Shown: one piece after another, positions 25,853-36,588 of the stretch
Position numbering within the stretch: the first letter of the stretch is position 1
Layout of the letters: each line of letters starts with the position of its first letter
NCBI RefSeq assembly: GCF_017921815.1
Contig: NZ_JAGEMM010000004.1
Span: 62,001 to 126,000 of the forward strand
Reading direction: 5' to 3'
Source of the DNA: Microvirga antarctica
Lineage (GTDB): Bacteria > Pseudomonadota > Alphaproteobacteria > Rhizobiales > Beijerinckiaceae
DNA: 64,000 nucleotides
Notes under the pieces: model-generated
Seen by the model: only the letters and a program-made list of their open reading frames with translations
Database searches by the model: none
What the model was told of the DNA's origin: nothing
Program-made: the position numbers and the translations under genes

Positions 25853-28843
25853 TCAATGCGCCTCGTCCCAATTCTGCGCCGCTCGCGCGTCGACCCCGAG
25901 GGGGACCTTGAGGGTCACGGCCGGGAAGGGCGCATCGGTCATTACACGCGCGATCACCGGCAGGGTCGCGTCGATTTCCTCGTCGGGCGCTTCGAAGACC
26001 AGTTCGTCGTGGACCTGCAGCAGCATCCGGGCGGAAAGCCGCTCGGCCCTCAGCGCGTCCTCCATCCGGACCATCGCGCGCCGGATGATGTCGGCGGCGG
26101 TTCCCTGGATTGGCGCATTGATGGCTTGCCGCTCGACGCCAGCCCGCTCATTGGGATTGCCGGACTTGATCTGGGGATAGTGGCACACCCGGCCGAACAA
26201 CGTGGTGACGTAGCCGTTCTCGCGCGTCGCCTTCTTGATGTCGTCCATATAGGTGCGGATGCCCGGGAAGCGTTCGAAATACTGCTTGATGAAGGCCGCC
26301 GCATCGCCATGCGGAATGCTCAGCCTCTGCGCGAGGCCGAAGGCCGAAATGCCATAGATGATGCCGAAATTGATGGTCTTGGCTTGCCGGCGCAGATCGG
26401 GCGTCATCTGATCGAGCGGCACGCCGAACATCGCCGAGGCGGTGGCCGCGTGAATGTCGATCCCTTGCGCGAACGCCTCCTGCAACTGCGGAATATCGGC
26501 GATATGCGCGAGAATGCGCAGCTCGATCTGGCTGTAATCGGCCGAGATGATCTTGGAGCCGGGCGGGGCGATGAAGGCCCGGCGGATTTTGCGCCCGGCT
26601 TCTGTGCGGATGGGGATGTTCTGCAGGTTCGGCTCGGACGAGGAGAGCCTGCCTGTCGTCGTGGACGCCAGCGAATACGACGTGTGCACCCGCTTGGTCT
26701 CGGGATGCATGTGCTGCTGCAACGAGTCCGTATAGGTGGATTTCAACTTGGCGAGCTGGCGCCATTCGAGAATGCGTTCGGGCAGCACGTGGCCGGCCTG
26801 CGCCAGTTCGTCCAGAAGCGTCGCCGGCGTCGCCCATTGGCCGGAGGGCGTCTTCTTCGCGCCGGGAAGGCCCATCTTGCCGAACAGGATGTCGCCGATC
26901 TGCTTGGGTGACCCGAGCGTGAACCGTTCGCCGGCGATCTCCTGAATCTCGTCTTCCAGGCGGGCCAGCGACTGGGCGAAATCGCCCGACAGGCGGCTCA
27001 GGATCTGCCGGTCGACGGAGATGCCGCGCATTTCCATGCGGCCGATCACATCGACCAGCGGCCGCTCGAGGGTCTCGTAGACGGTGGCGCGTCCCTCGGC
27101 GGGAAGGCGCGGCTTGAGCACCTGCCACAGGCGCAACGTCACGTCGGCGTCCTCGGCCGCGTAGGCGGTGGCCTTGTCGAGCTCGACCCGGTCGAACGAG
27201 ACCTTGCCCTTGCCGGTCCCGGCCACCTCGCCAAAGGTGATCGGCGTGTGGCCGAGATGGCGCTTGGACAACTCGTCCATCCCGTGCGGGCCCTTGCCGG
27301 CATCGAGCACGTAGGAAATCAACATCGTGTCGTCGAACGGCCGCACGTCGATGCCCTGCCGCTTCAGGATCACCCAGTCGTATTTGATGTTCTGCCCGAT
27401 CTTCAGGACCGAGGAATCCTCCAGCATGGGGCGCAGGACCGCCAGCGCCTCATCGAGAGGAATCTGGCCCGGCACCATGCCGCCGCCGAACAGGTCGGAA
27501 TCGCCGCGATGCTGGAGGGGCACATAGGCCGCACGTCCCGGTGCGAGAGCCAGTGAGACGCCCACGAGATCGGCCAGGTTCGCATCGAGCGCGCTCGTCT
27601 CGGTGTCGAGGGCGACGTAGCCCTGCTCGCGGGCGGCAGCGACCCACTCCCTGAGCACGGCGACGTCCAAGATCGTGTCATAGGCGGTGGTGTCGAAAGG
27701 CTGCGAGGAGGCATGCGTGGCCCGCTGGGAGGCCAGCAGGGAGGGCGTTCCGATGCCGTTGGGAATCAGCGTCCCGTCAGCCGTCGCCACGGCTGCCGAG
27801 CCGTCCGGCGCCACCTCGACGGCGCCGACGCGCTCCCAGGAAATGGCCGCGCCGCCCGGCATCAGGCGCGGATCGGGGGCGATTTCGGCCAGGTCCGTAT
27901 TGTACAGTTCGGCGACGCGGCGGGTGATTGTGTTGAATTCCATCGCCTTGAGGAAGGCGATGAGGGGCCGGGCATCGAGCTCCGGCACGGGTAGATCGTC
28001 GAGGCCGACAGGCAGCGGAGCCGCGCAATCGAGGGTCACGAGCTGCTTGGACAGGCGCGCCATGTCGGCATTCGCCAGCAAGGTCTCACGGCGCTTGGGC
28101 TGCTTGATCTCCTCCGCCCGCGCCAGCAAAGTCTCGAGGTCGCCGAATTCCTTGATGAGCTGGGCGGCAGTCTTGAGGCCGATTCCCGGCACGCCAGGCA
28201 CGTTGTCCGAGGCGTCGCCCATCAGCGCCAGAAGATCGCCGATCTTGTCCGGCGGCAGGCCCTCCCATCGCTCCGTGACAGCGGCCTCGTCGAGATTGCG
28301 CTCGGGGCGGTAGCCCGGCTTGCCCTTGGCGCCCGATTCGAAATCGTAGAAGCAGACCAAGGGGCCCACGAGTTGCATCAGATCCTTGTCGGACGTGATG
28401 ATCAGCACGTTGGCGCCGCGGGCCTTGGCCTCCTGCGTATAGGTGGCGATCAGGTCGTCGGCCTCGTAGCGGGCCTGTTCGATCGGCTCCAGCCCAAAGG
28501 CCCGGATGGCCTCGCGCATGAGGGGCATCTGCACTTTCAGATCGTCCGGCGGGTCGGGCCGGTGGCCCTTGTAATCCTCGTAGAGTTCCTTGCGGAACGA
28601 GCCTTCCGACTTGTCCAGGACGATCGCCAGATGGGTCGGCTTGAGGCCCGCCGCACCGTCGCGCATGAATTGCAGCAGCTTGGTGACGAACAGGCGCACC
28701 GCCCCCGTCGGCATGCCGTCCGAGGTCCGGGTGTTGTACTTCGAGTCCTGGTTCATGGACTGGAAGTAGGACCGGAAGATGAAGGAGGAGCCGTCGACCA
28801 GGAAAACGTGGTCGCCGGGGCCGACTGGACGAGAGGATGCCAT
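25853..28843 (-). CDS. polA: DNA polymerase I
   Basis: 996 aa, with all three activities predicted intact. The N-terminal 5'-3' exonuclease (FEN) domain covers about residues 1-290 (FLVDGSSFIFRSYF). The 3'-5' proofreading domain has Exo I DTET near residue 412, Exo II GQNIKYD and Exo III YAAED near 558, so proofreading should be active, unlike in Taq-type enzymes. The polymerase domain has motif A DYSQIE near 768, motif B with K-T-I-N-F-G-I-I-Y-G near 815-825 and motif C VHDELVFE near 944. ATG 28843 gives the natural N terminus. It functions in Okazaki-fragment processing and repair. Confidence 0.98.
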   Translation of the reverse strand: MASSRPVGPGDHVFLVDGSSFIFRSYFQSMNQDSKYNTRTSDGMPTGAVRLFVTKLLQFMRDGAAGLKPTHLAIVLDKSEGSFRKELYEDYKGHRPDPPDDLKVQMPLMREAIRAFGLEPIEQARYEADDLIATYTQEAKARGANVLIITSDKDLMQLVGPLVCFYDFESGAKGKPGYRPERNLDEAAVTERWEGLPPDKIGDLLALMGDASDNVPGVPGIGLKTAAQLIKEFGDLETLLARAEEIKQPKRRETLLANADMARLSKQLVTLDCAAPLPVGLDDLPVPELDARPLIAFLKAMEFNTITRRVAELYNTDLAEIAPDPRLMPGGAAISWERVGAVEVAPDGSAAVATADGTLIPNGIGTPSLLASQRATHASSQPFDTTAYDTILDVAVLREWVAAAREQGYVALDTETSALDANLADLVGVSLALAPGRAAYVPLQHRGDSDLFGGGMVPGQIPLDEALAVLRPMLEDSSVLKIGQNIKYDWVILKRQGIDVRPFDDTMLISYVLDAGKGPHGMDELSKRHLGHTPITFGEVAGTGKGKVSFDRVELDKATAYAAEDADVTLRLWQVLKPRLPAEGRATVYETLERPLVDVIGRMEMRGISVDRQILSRLSGDFAQSLARLEDEIQEIAGERFTLGSPKQIGDILFGKMGLPGAKKTPSGQWATPATLLDELAQAGHVLPERILEWRQLAKLKSTYTDSLQQHMHPETKRVHTSYSLASTTTGRLSSSEPNLQNIPIRTEAGRKIRRAFIAPPGSKIISADYSQIELRILAHIADIPQLQEAFAQGIDIHAATASAMFGVPLDQMTPDLRRQAKTINFGIIYGISAFGLAQRLSIPHGDAAAFIKQYFERFPGIRTYMDDIKKATRENGYVTTLFGRVCHYPQIKSGNPNERAGVERQAINAPIQGTAADIIRRAMVRMEDALRAERLSARMLLQVHDELVFEAPDEEIDATLPVIARVMTDAPFPAVTLKVPLGVDARAAQNWDEAH

Positions 28844-28916
28844 GGGTCTCGATCGTAAGGATGTGGTCCCCAACAGATAGTGTTTTCGACGGCCGGTGGC
28901 TACGGCGCGCGGCCCT

Positions 28917-30125
28917 TCATGCGGCCTTCAATCGCGCCAGATCGAGATCCATTTCCCGCAGCGCTTGCATGACCACGCCCTCCGTCAGGATGTCCATGGA
29001 CGATTCCACCACATGGATCGTGGCCAGCGACCGCAATTCGGGAATGGTTTGGGATTCGAGCGCCGCCTCGAAGGAGGGGCGCAGCAGGTCCATGGCGCGC
29101 GTTCCGGGTCCGCAGATAACGATGTGGTCGGGCTCGAGCGTCTGGATCAGGATGCCGGCGGCGTCCCCCAGCACCTCTCCGGCCTCCCGGAACAGATTGA
29201 GAAGTGCGGTGTCACCCGCCCGCGCCTGCGCCACGATGGCGTTCATGGCGTCCTCGCTGGGGATCAGAACCGCCGGGGCGGGACGGTGATCGATGAGCTG
29301 GGCGTCCCGGTGGAGCGCATAATCGGCCAGAAACGCCTCGATGCAGCCGCGTCCGCCGCAGCGGCATTGCGGCCCACTCCGCCTCAGCCGCACGTGCCCG
29401 AACTCGCTGCCGCCTGAGCGCGCGCCGCGATAGAGTTCGCCCTGCACCAGGAACCCGAGGCCCACGCCATCGCCGATCATCAGGCAGGCCGTGCGCCCGG
29501 ACCGCAGCGCCGGATCGCGCTGGGCGATGGCAAACGCCATGGCGCTGGCGTCGTTTTCGATCACCACCGGCCTGCCGAGGCGCTGGTTGAGGCCGGCCGC
29601 AAGAGGGAGGTCGCGCGCGCCCAGCACCGGGCTCCAGGCCACCACCCCGTCGCGGGTGTCCACATACCCCTGACAGGCAAGGCCGATAGCCTTGACGGGC
29701 GGTCCGCCGGCGTCCTGGGCGAAGGTCGAGATGGTCTCGGCCAGGACGTCCATCAGGTCCTCGGCGCCGAGACTGCGCAAGGGGCGCTCCACATGGCGAC
29801 TGGCCTGATTGCGCCCCGCGCTGTCGACGAGCCGCAGCTCGATGCGGTTGAAGCCGGTCCATACCCCGATCACGCAGCCCAGGTCCGACGCGAACGACAG
29901 GCGCACCTTGGGACGGCCCCGGATCAGCACGGGGCCGGTATCGCCGGCCTCCTCGCTGACGAGCACGCCTTCGTCCAGCAGGCCGGCGGTCAGGTCCGAG
30001 ACGCTGGCCGGGCTCATCCCGAGATGCTGGCCGATCTCCACCCGCGCAAGCGGCCCTTCCCGACGGAGCACGTCGAGCAACCGGCGTCGGGCCGCTTCGC
30101 GCGGCGCTGGGAGGGTGATGGCCAT
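28917..30125 (-). CDS. ROK family transcriptional regulator, probable xylose-operon repressor
   Basis: 402 aa. An N-terminal winged helix-turn-helix (LARVEIGQHLGMSPASVSDL) is fused to a ROK sugar-kinase-like domain. The ROK zinc motif is recognisable as CRCGGRGCIEAF, preceded by the GSEFGHVRL histidine. The ATP-binding region is degenerate, as in repressors of the XylR/NagC type. It is divergent from xylF with a 223-nt spacer and therefore very probably regulates the xylose importer. The end lies 73 nt upstream of polA on the same strand. Confidence 0.9.
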   Translation of the reverse strand: MAITLPAPREAARRRLLDVLRREGPLARVEIGQHLGMSPASVSDLTAGLLDEGVLVSEEAGDTGPVLIRGRPKVRLSFASDLGCVIGVWTGFNRIELRLVDSAGRNQASRHVERPLRSLGAEDLMDVLAETISTFAQDAGGPPVKAIGLACQGYVDTRDGVVAWSPVLGARDLPLAAGLNQRLGRPVVIENDASAMAFAIAQRDPALRSGRTACLMIGDGVGLGFLVQGELYRGARSGGSEFGHVRLRRSGPQCRCGGRGCIEAFLADYALHRDAQLIDHRPAPAVLIPSEDAMNAIVAQARAGDTALLNLFREAGEVLGDAAGILIQTLEPDHIVICGPGTRAMDLLRPSFEAALESQTIPELRSLATIHVVESSMDILTEGVVMQALREMDLDLARLKAA

Positions 30126-30134
30126 CTGCTTTAT

Positions 30135-30245
30135 TTATTCGCTTGCCGAAAAAAAGAACACCTGAAACGCCAAGCTTCGACCAAATGATGAGAGCTTTGC
30201 CGCTTGAACAACCGGAGCGACGGGATAATTATTTCCTTGCTCGAA
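30135..30245. promoter_or_regulatory. Repeated TTATT-n-CTTGC-CGAA motif upstream of xylF, candidate ROK sites
   Basis: TTATTCGCTTGCCGAA (30135-30150) and TTATTTCCTTGCTCGAA (30229-30245) are near-identical, in the same orientation, about 94 bp apart. One lies beside the ROK start codon, the other in the middle of the spacer, about 100 bp before xylF. Two sites could support looping repression. This is a pattern match by eye only. Confidence 0.4.
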
Positions 30246-30348
30246 CAATAGCGATGGCAGGCTTGAGCCTATGCGTCCCGCAGAAAGCGGGTAGTCTGCC
30301 AGCAAACAAAGGGCCTCGCGCCTCAAAGCGTCGCCCAAGGAGGAAGCC

Positions 30349-31395
30349 ATGTTGTCCAAGAAGCACGTGCTGCTGAGCGTTGCCGCGCTCGCCCTGTCGG
30401 CGTCCGGCGCGTTCGCCCAGGCCAAGGGGCCGGTTGTCGGGGTGAGCTGGTCCAATTTCCAGGAAGAGCGCTGGAAGACCGACGAGGCCGCCATCAAGGC
30501 CGCTGTCGAAAAGGCTGGCGGAACCTATGTGTCGGCCGACGCCCAATCCTCGCCCGCCAAGCAGTTGACCGATATCGAGAGCCTGATCGCCCGCGGCGCC
30601 AAGGCGCTGATCGTGCTGGCGCAGGATTCCGAAGCCGTGCGCCCGGCGGTCGACAAGGCCGTCGCCGAGGGCATCGCGGTGGTCGGCTACGACCGCCTGA
30701 TCGAAAACCCGCAGGTGTTCTACCTGACCTTCGACAATGTCGAGGTCGGCCGCATGGAGGCCCGCGAGGTGCTCAAGGCCAAGCCTGAGGGCAATTACGT
30801 GTTCATCAAGGGCTCCGGCTCGGATCCCAATGCCAATTTCCTGTTCCAGGGTTCGATGGAGGTTCTCAAGCCTGCCATCGATGCGGGCAAGATCAAGAAT
30901 GTGGGCGAGTCCTATACGGATGGCTGGCTGCCGGCGAACGCCCAGCGAAACATGGAACAGTTCCTGACCAAGAATAACAACAAGGTCGACGCGGTGGTGG
31001 CCGCCAATGACGGCACCGCCGGCGGCGCGATCGCCGCTCTGGCAGCCCAGGGTCTGGCGGGGTCCGTGCCGGTTTCCGGTCAGGACGCCGACAAGGCAGC
31101 GCTCAACCGCGTCGCGCTCGGCACCCAGACCGTCTCGGTCTTCAAGGACGCCCGCGAACTCGGTCGCAACGCTGCCGAGATCGCCCTGCAACTCGCGGGC
31201 GGCAAGAAAGTCAGCGAGGTGAAGGGATCGATGCCGTGGAATCTGGGACCCAAGAAGCAGGCCATGACGGCGATCTTCCTGAAGCCGGTGCCGATCACGA
31301 AGGATAACCTCAACGTCGTCATCGATGCAGGCTGGGTCAGCAAGGATGTGGTCTGCCAGGGTGTGAAGGCCGGTTCGGTCAAGGCCTGCAACTGA
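30349..31395 (+). CDS. xylF: D-xylose ABC transporter substrate-binding protein
   Basis: Periplasmic sugar receptor, 348 aa, with a Sec signal ending at AFA-QA (about residue 24). The mature sequence has XylF-like segments: [16 protein letters not shown] at the start, [20 protein letters not shown] in the middle and [22 protein letters not shown] precedes the ATG. A divergent ROK regulator and a downstream D-xylose dehydrogenase support xylose as the ligand. The gene is followed by two stable hairpins before xylH. Confidence 0.94.
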   Translation: MLSKKHVLLSVAALALSASGAFAQAKGPVVGVSWSNFQEERWKTDEAAIKAAVEKAGGTYVSADAQSSPAKQLTDIESLIARGAKALIVLAQDSEAVRPAVDKAVAEGIAVVGYDRLIENPQVFYLTFDNVEVGRMEAREVLKAKPEGNYVFIKGSGSDPNANFLFQGSMEVLKPAIDAGKIKNVGESYTDGWLPANAQRNMEQFLTKNNNKVDAVVAANDGTAGGAIAALAAQGLAGSVPVSGQDADKAALNRVALGTQTVSVFKDARELGRNAAEIALQLAGGKKVSEVKGSMPWNLGPKKQAMTAIFLKPVPITKDNLNVVIDAGWVSKDVVCQGVKAGSVKACN

Positions 31396-31412
31396 ACATA
31401 GAAGCGGTCTTG

Positions 31413-31431
31413 GGGGCGCCGTCGGCGTCCC
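31413..31431 (+). other. First hairpin after xylF
   Basis: GGGGCGCC (31413-31420) pairs with GGCGTCCC (31424-31431) around a 3-nt loop, with one G-U pair. It is 18 nt after the xylF stop codon and has no U-tract. Confidence 0.55.
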
Positions 31432-31450
31432 TCAGGATTCGTTGAATAGT

Positions 31451-31486
31451 CGCGGAGGATGGCGTTGCCGACGCCAGCCCTCCGCG
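31451..31486 (+). other. Second, stronger hairpin between xylF and xylH
   Basis: CGCGGAGG (31451-31458) pairs with CCTCCGCG (31479-31486); inside, TGGCGT (31460-31465) pairs with ACGCCA (31471-31476) around a TGCCG loop. That is 14 base pairs with a small internal loop. No U-tract follows, so it is more likely an mRNA stabiliser or partial attenuator than a full terminator. Confidence 0.65.
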
Positions 31487-31553
31487 CAATGTTCACAGGA
31501 CAACGGCCTGTCGCCTTGCCCCCGGGATGCCGTCCGATCGCAGGAAGACCGCC

Positions 31554-32855
31554 ATGACCGCACCGACCGTCCCTGCCGCCCTCAAATCGTCCCGTGCGTC
31601 GGAGGGTTCGCTTCTGTCGAAGCTGGAAATCGATGTCCGCATGCTGGGCATGCTCGGCGCGCTTGCCGTCATCTGGATCGGATTCGATCTCTTGTCGGGC
31701 GGCGTTTTCCTCACGCCGCGCAATCTCTGGAATCTTTCGGTCCAGACGGCCTCGATCGCCATCATGTCGACCGGCATGGTGCTGATCATCGTCACCCGCA
31801 ATATCGACCTGTCGGTCGGCGCCATCCTGGGCGTCGTGGGTATGATCATCGGCGTGGTGCAGGTCCAGTGGCTGCCCTCCTGGCTGGGCTTCAACCATTG
31901 GCTGACGGCCCCCATCGCCGTGCTCGTAGCGGTCACCGTCGGCGGCTTGATCGGGCTGTTCCAGGGCTGGATGATCGCCTATCTGGCCATCCCGTCCTTC
32001 ATCGTGACGCTTGGCGGCCTTCTGGTCTGGCGTGGCGCGGCCTGGTGGGTCACGGCGGGCCAGACAATTGCGCCCATGGATACCCGCTTCAAGGCGTTCG
32101 GCGGGGGCGTGGAGGGAGCGCTCGGCGCCAGCGCCACGTGGATCATCGCGGCGGTCGCCTGCGGGCTCATCGTCATCGGTCTCGGCCTGTCCCGCCGCCG
32201 GCGGGTGCGCTTCGGCTTCCCGCTGCGTCCGCGCTGGGCGGATGCGGTCATCGCGGCTTTTGCGTGCGGCGCGGTGCTGGGTGCCGCCACCATCGCCAAT
32301 GCCTATCCGCTGCCCGCCGGCATTGCCCGGCGCTGGGCCGAGGAGAACGGGATCCCCTGGCCCGAGGGCGGGTTGTTCATTCCACATGGGGTCGCGCTGC
32401 CGGTGGTCATCGCCATGGTGGTGGCGCTGCTGATGACGTTCCTCGCCCGGCGCCTGCGGTTCGGCCGCTACGTCTTCGCCATCGGGGGCAATCCCGAGGC
32501 GGCCGAGCTGTCGGGTATCAACACCCGCTGGGCCCTCATGAAGGTGTTCGGCCTGATGGGTGTCCTGTGCGGGATTTCGGCCTGCATCTCCACCGCCCGT
32601 CTCAATGCCGCCACCAACTCGGCCGGCGCGCTCGATGAACTCTATGTCATCGCCGCCGCCGTCATCGGCGGGACATCGCTTGCCGGTGGCGTCGGCACCA
32701 TCGCGGGCGCGGTGGTGGGGGCGCTCGTCATGCAGTCGCTGCAATCGGGCATGGTGCTGCTCGGCGTCGACACGCCCCTGCAGAACATCGTCGTGGGTGC
32801 CGTCCTGGTGGTGGCCGTCTGGCTCGACAGCCTCTATCGCCGCAGAATCAAGTGA
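31554..32855 (+). CDS. xylH: Xylose ABC transporter permease
   Basis: Inner-membrane sugar permease, 433 aa, the long XylH size rather than the ~330 aa RbsC size. Hallmarks are [18 protein letters not shown] sequence ([10 protein letters not shown]), [13 protein letters not shown] and the C-terminal [23 protein letters not shown] 31554 has AGGAAG about 8 nt upstream; a start 27 nt earlier is less likely. It forms a homodimeric channel with the XylG-like ATPase encoded 11 nt downstream. Confidence 0.94.
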   Translation: MTAPTVPAALKSSRASEGSLLSKLEIDVRMLGMLGALAVIWIGFDLLSGGVFLTPRNLWNLSVQTASIAIMSTGMVLIIVTRNIDLSVGAILGVVGMIIGVVQVQWLPSWLGFNHWLTAPIAVLVAVTVGGLIGLFQGWMIAYLAIPSFIVTLGGLLVWRGAAWWVTAGQTIAPMDTRFKAFGGGVEGALGASATWIIAAVACGLIVIGLGLSRRRRVRFGFPLRPRWADAVIAAFACGAVLGAATIANAYPLPAGIARRWAEENGIPWPEGGLFIPHGVALPVVIAMVVALLMTFLARRLRFGRYVFAIGGNPEAAELSGINTRWALMKVFGLMGVLCGISACISTARLNAATNSAGALDELYVIAAAVIGGTSLAGGVGTIAGAVVGALVMQSLQSGMVLLGVDTPLQNIVVGAVLVVAVWLDSLYRRRIK

Positions 32856-32866
32856 GGGAGAGCGTC

Positions 32867-33646
32867 ATGTCCGAGACGGGTGAAAAACCGCTGGTCGAAA
32901 TGCGCGACATCTCCATCGCGTTTGGCGGCATCAAGGCTGTGGACGACGTCTCGGTCGACCTGCGGCCCGGGGAGGTCGTGGGCCTGCTCGGCCATAACGG
33001 CGCGGGGAAGTCGACGCTGATCAAGATCCTGTCCGGCGCCTACAAGCCCGATGGCGGCGAGATCTACGTCAACGGCGAGAAGGCCGATATTTCCACGCCG
33101 CGTGACGCCAAGCGCTACGGCATCGAGACCATTTACCAGACGCTGGCGCTCGCCGACAACATCGACGCCGCCGGCAATATCTTCCTTGGCCGGGAGGTGC
33201 TGACGCCCTACGGGACCCTCGACGACGCCACGATGGAGGCCGAGACCCGCAAGGTCATGGCACGGCTCAATCCGCATTTCCGCCGCTTCAAGGAGCCGGT
33301 CAAAGCCCTGTCGGGCGGGCAGCGCCAATCGGTGGCGATCGCCCGGGCGATCTACTTCAATGCCCGCGTCCTGATCATGGACGAGCCGACCGCCGCCTTG
33401 GGTCCGCAGGAGACCCAGCAGGTCGCCGACCTCGTGCTGCAACTCAAAAAGGAAGGCATCGGCATCTTCCTCATCAGTCACGACATTCACGACGTCTTCG
33501 GTCTCGCCGATCGGGTGAGCGTGATGAAGAACGGCAAGCTCGTGGGCTCCGCCAGCGTCACGGATGTGACGCAGGATGAGGTGCTGGGCATGATCATCCT
33601 CGGCAAATGCCCGCCGGGCGCGACCCCCGGCCCCGGCGCGAGCTAG
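32867..33646 (+). CDS. xylG: Xylose ABC transporter ATP-binding protein, half-size XylG
   Basis: 259 aa with a single nucleotide-binding domain, about half of E. coli XylG (513 aa, two domains), so it must work as a homodimer. Walker [10 protein letters not shown] is at 42-50, the signature is LSGGQRQS, Walker B is LIMDEPTAA and the switch is ISHDIHDVF. The start ATG 32867 is 11 nt after xylH and preceded by GAGGGAGAG. It is the FrcA-like single-domain form typical of rhizobial sugar importers. Confidence 0.92.
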   Translation: MSETGEKPLVEMRDISIAFGGIKAVDDVSVDLRPGEVVGLLGHNGAGKSTLIKILSGAYKPDGGEIYVNGEKADISTPRDAKRYGIETIYQTLALADNIDAAGNIFLGREVLTPYGTLDDATMEAETRKVMARLNPHFRRFKEPVKALSGGQRQSVAIARAIYFNARVLIMDEPTAALGPQETQQVADLVLQLKKEGIGIFLISHDIHDVFGLADRVSVMKNGKLVGSASVTDVTQDEVLGMIILGKCPPGATPGPGAS

Positions 33647-33690
33647 GGGCGACACGCCGCAACGATCACCGATCGGCAGAAAGCAGTTTC

Positions 33691-34443
33691 ATGACCCAGA
33701 CCATCTATGGCTCCCTCAAGGGCAAGGCCGTTCTCATCACCGGCGGCGCGAGCGGCATCGGCGCGAGCATTGCCGAGGCCTTTCATGCGCAGGGCTGCCG
33801 CGTGGCGATCCTGGACTTCGACGCAAAGGCCGGGGCGGCCCTTGCGCAACGGCTGGGCGAGCGTGTCCATTTCGAAAACAGCGACGTGCGCGACATCCCC
33901 GCGCTGCAGGACGCGATCCGCCGCGCCAGCACCGCGCTCGGGCCGATCACGATCCTCATCAACAACGCGGCCCGGGATGATCGTCATACCATCGACGACG
34001 TGACGCCGGCCTACTGGCGCGAACGCTTCGCCACCAATCTCGATCACCAGTTCTTCGCCACACAGGCGCTGCTGCCGGACATGGACAGGGCCGGTGGCGG
34101 ATCGGTCATCAACATGGGATCGACGAGCTATCTCGTGAGCCACGATTCGTTTGCTGCCTACAAGACGGCCAAAAGCGCGGTAGTGGGCCTGACCCGCGCG
34201 CTGGCGCGCGAGCTTGGACCGCGTCACATCCGCGTCAATTCCATCGTGCCGGGCTGGATCATGACCCAGCGCCAGATCGACCTCTGGCTGACCCCGGAGA
34301 GCGAGGCCGAACTCCTGGACCGGCAATGCGTCAAGCGGCGGCTCGTGCCCGAGGATGTTGCCCGGGTGGCCCTGTTCCTCGCCTCGGACGACGCCGACGC
34401 CATCACGGCCCAGAGCTATCTGGTGGATGGCGGTTGGGTCTGA
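33691..34443 (+). CDS. xylB: SDR family D-xylose 1-dehydrogenase (Caulobacter XylB-like)
   Basis: Short-chain dehydrogenase, 250 aa, predicted to oxidise D-xylose to xylonolactone with NAD. The cofactor motif TGGASGIG is at 17-24, and the catalytic Tyr157 and Lys161 lie in YKTAK. The sequence follows Caulobacter crescentus XylB at several remembered places: YGSLKGKAVLITGG at the start, DDRHTIDDVTPAYW, and the ending FLASDDADAI..DGGW. Location directly after xylFHG supports the assignment. Note that xylB names xylulokinase in E. coli. A general aldose or glucose dehydrogenase is the main alternative. Confidence 0.85.
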   Translation: MTQTIYGSLKGKAVLITGGASGIGASIAEAFHAQGCRVAILDFDAKAGAALAQRLGERVHFENSDVRDIPALQDAIRRASTALGPITILINNAARDDRHTIDDVTPAYWRERFATNLDHQFFATQALLPDMDRAGGGSVINMGSTSYLVSHDSFAAYKTAKSAVVGLTRALARELGPRHIRVNSIVPGWIMTQRQIDLWLTPESEAELLDRQCVKRRLVPEDVARVALFLASDDADAITAQSYLVDGGWV

Positions 34444-34481
34444 GACCTGACGAGATTCGGCCTCGTTAAGACGCGACGGAC

Positions 34482-34540
34482 CCGGGTGGGCAGGCCAAAT
34501 GCGGCGCGGTCGCTTGAAAGCGCTCCGGGCCGCCACCCGG
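34482..34540. terminator. Long hairpin between convergent xylose and ugp operons
   Basis: CCGGGTGG (34482-34489) pairs with CCACCCGG (34533-34540); the 43-nt interior can form a small CGCT/AGCG hairpin. On the plus strand a short TTTT follows at about 34552. It lies between the convergent stop codons at 34443 and 34554 and could serve either direction, weakly. Confidence 0.4.
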
Positions 34541-34553
34541 TGGGACTCGCTTT

Positions 34554-35633
<1,080 letters not shown>

Positions 35634-35742
35634 TGTCTTAATCCTCTTGACGTCAACCCGCATGCCACCGGCACCGGGGGAGTGAATATGTTCAGCAGGC
35701 CCCGTGCTCGCCCGACCGGCGCGACGGACGGCCCGATGCGGA

Positions 35743-36588
35743 TCATTTCTCGGTTTCGACCAGGCCCTTCACGAAGAGCCGCTGCATGAAGATGACGACC
35801 AGAACGGGCGGGATCATCGCGAGGACGGCCGTCGTCATCGCGATCTGCCATTCGGTGAGTGCATCCTGCGTGGTGATCATCTTCTTGATGCCGATCACGA
35901 TGGTCTGCATCGAGCTTTTCGTGGTGATCAGCAACGGCCAGAGATACTGGTTCCAGCCATAGATGAACTGGATCACGAACAAGGCCGCGATGGTCGTGAT
36001 CGAGAGCGGCAGCAGCGTATCCTTGAAGAACCGGAACGGACCCGCGCCGTCGATCTTGGAGGCCTCCAGCAGCTCGTCCGGGATCGTCATGAAGAACTGC
36101 CGGAACAGGAGCGTGCCGGTGGCCGACGCGATCAGCGGCAGGATGAGGCCCGCATAGGTGTCGAGCAGTCCGAGATCGGCCACGATCTTGTAGGTCGGAT
36201 AGATGCGCACTTCGACCGGCAGCATCAGGGTGATGAAGATGATCCAGAAGGCGGTCTTGCGGAACGGGAAACTGAAATAGACCACGGCGAAGGCCGACAG
36301 GATCGAGATCAGGATTTTCCCGATCGCGATGCCCATGGCCATGATGAACGAGTTCAGCATCATCATGCTGACCGGTTCACGGGCGAGCCGCCCGCCGGAG
36401 AGCAGGGCCTGTGAATAATTGATGCCGGCCTGGTCGCCCGGCAGCAGCGGCATGTTGCCGTTGCTGATGGTCGCCGCGTCGAAGGTCGATCCGAGCACCG
36501 CGAGGTAAACCGGGAAGGCCACGATGACGACGCCCATCAGCAGGACCAGATAGGCCATCAAGTCGCGATAGGGGCGGTTCTCGACCAT
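35743..36588 (-). CDS. ugpE: Glycerol-3-phosphate ABC transporter permease UgpE
   Basis: 281 aa inner-membrane permease. The EAA loop is visible as [24 protein letters not shown], and the ending [33 protein letters not shown] is typical of UgpE/MalG-like proteins. The ATG at 36588 overlaps the ugpA stop (TGATG), which decides the start; the longer upstream open frame runs inside ugpA. It pairs with UgpA. Confidence 0.93.
   Translation of the reverse strand: MVENRPYRDLMAYLVLLMGVVIVAFPVYLAVLGSTFDAATISNGNMPLLPGDQAGINYSQALLSGGRLAREPVSMMMLNSFIMAMGIAIGKILISILSAFAVVYFSFPFRKTAFWIIFITLMLPVEVRIYPTYKIVADLGLLDTYAGLILPLIASATGTLLFRQFFMTIPDELLEASKIDGAGPFRFFKDTLLPLSITTIAALFVIQFIYGWNQYLWPLLITTKSSMQTIVIGIKKMITTQDALTEWQIAMTTAVLAMIPPVLVVIFMQRLFVKGLVETEK

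Noticed and set aside
31080..32744. A 554-codon minus-strand open frame opposite xylF-xylH
   Set aside because: It is an antisense shadow of the permease; the sequence is low-complexity and matches nothing.
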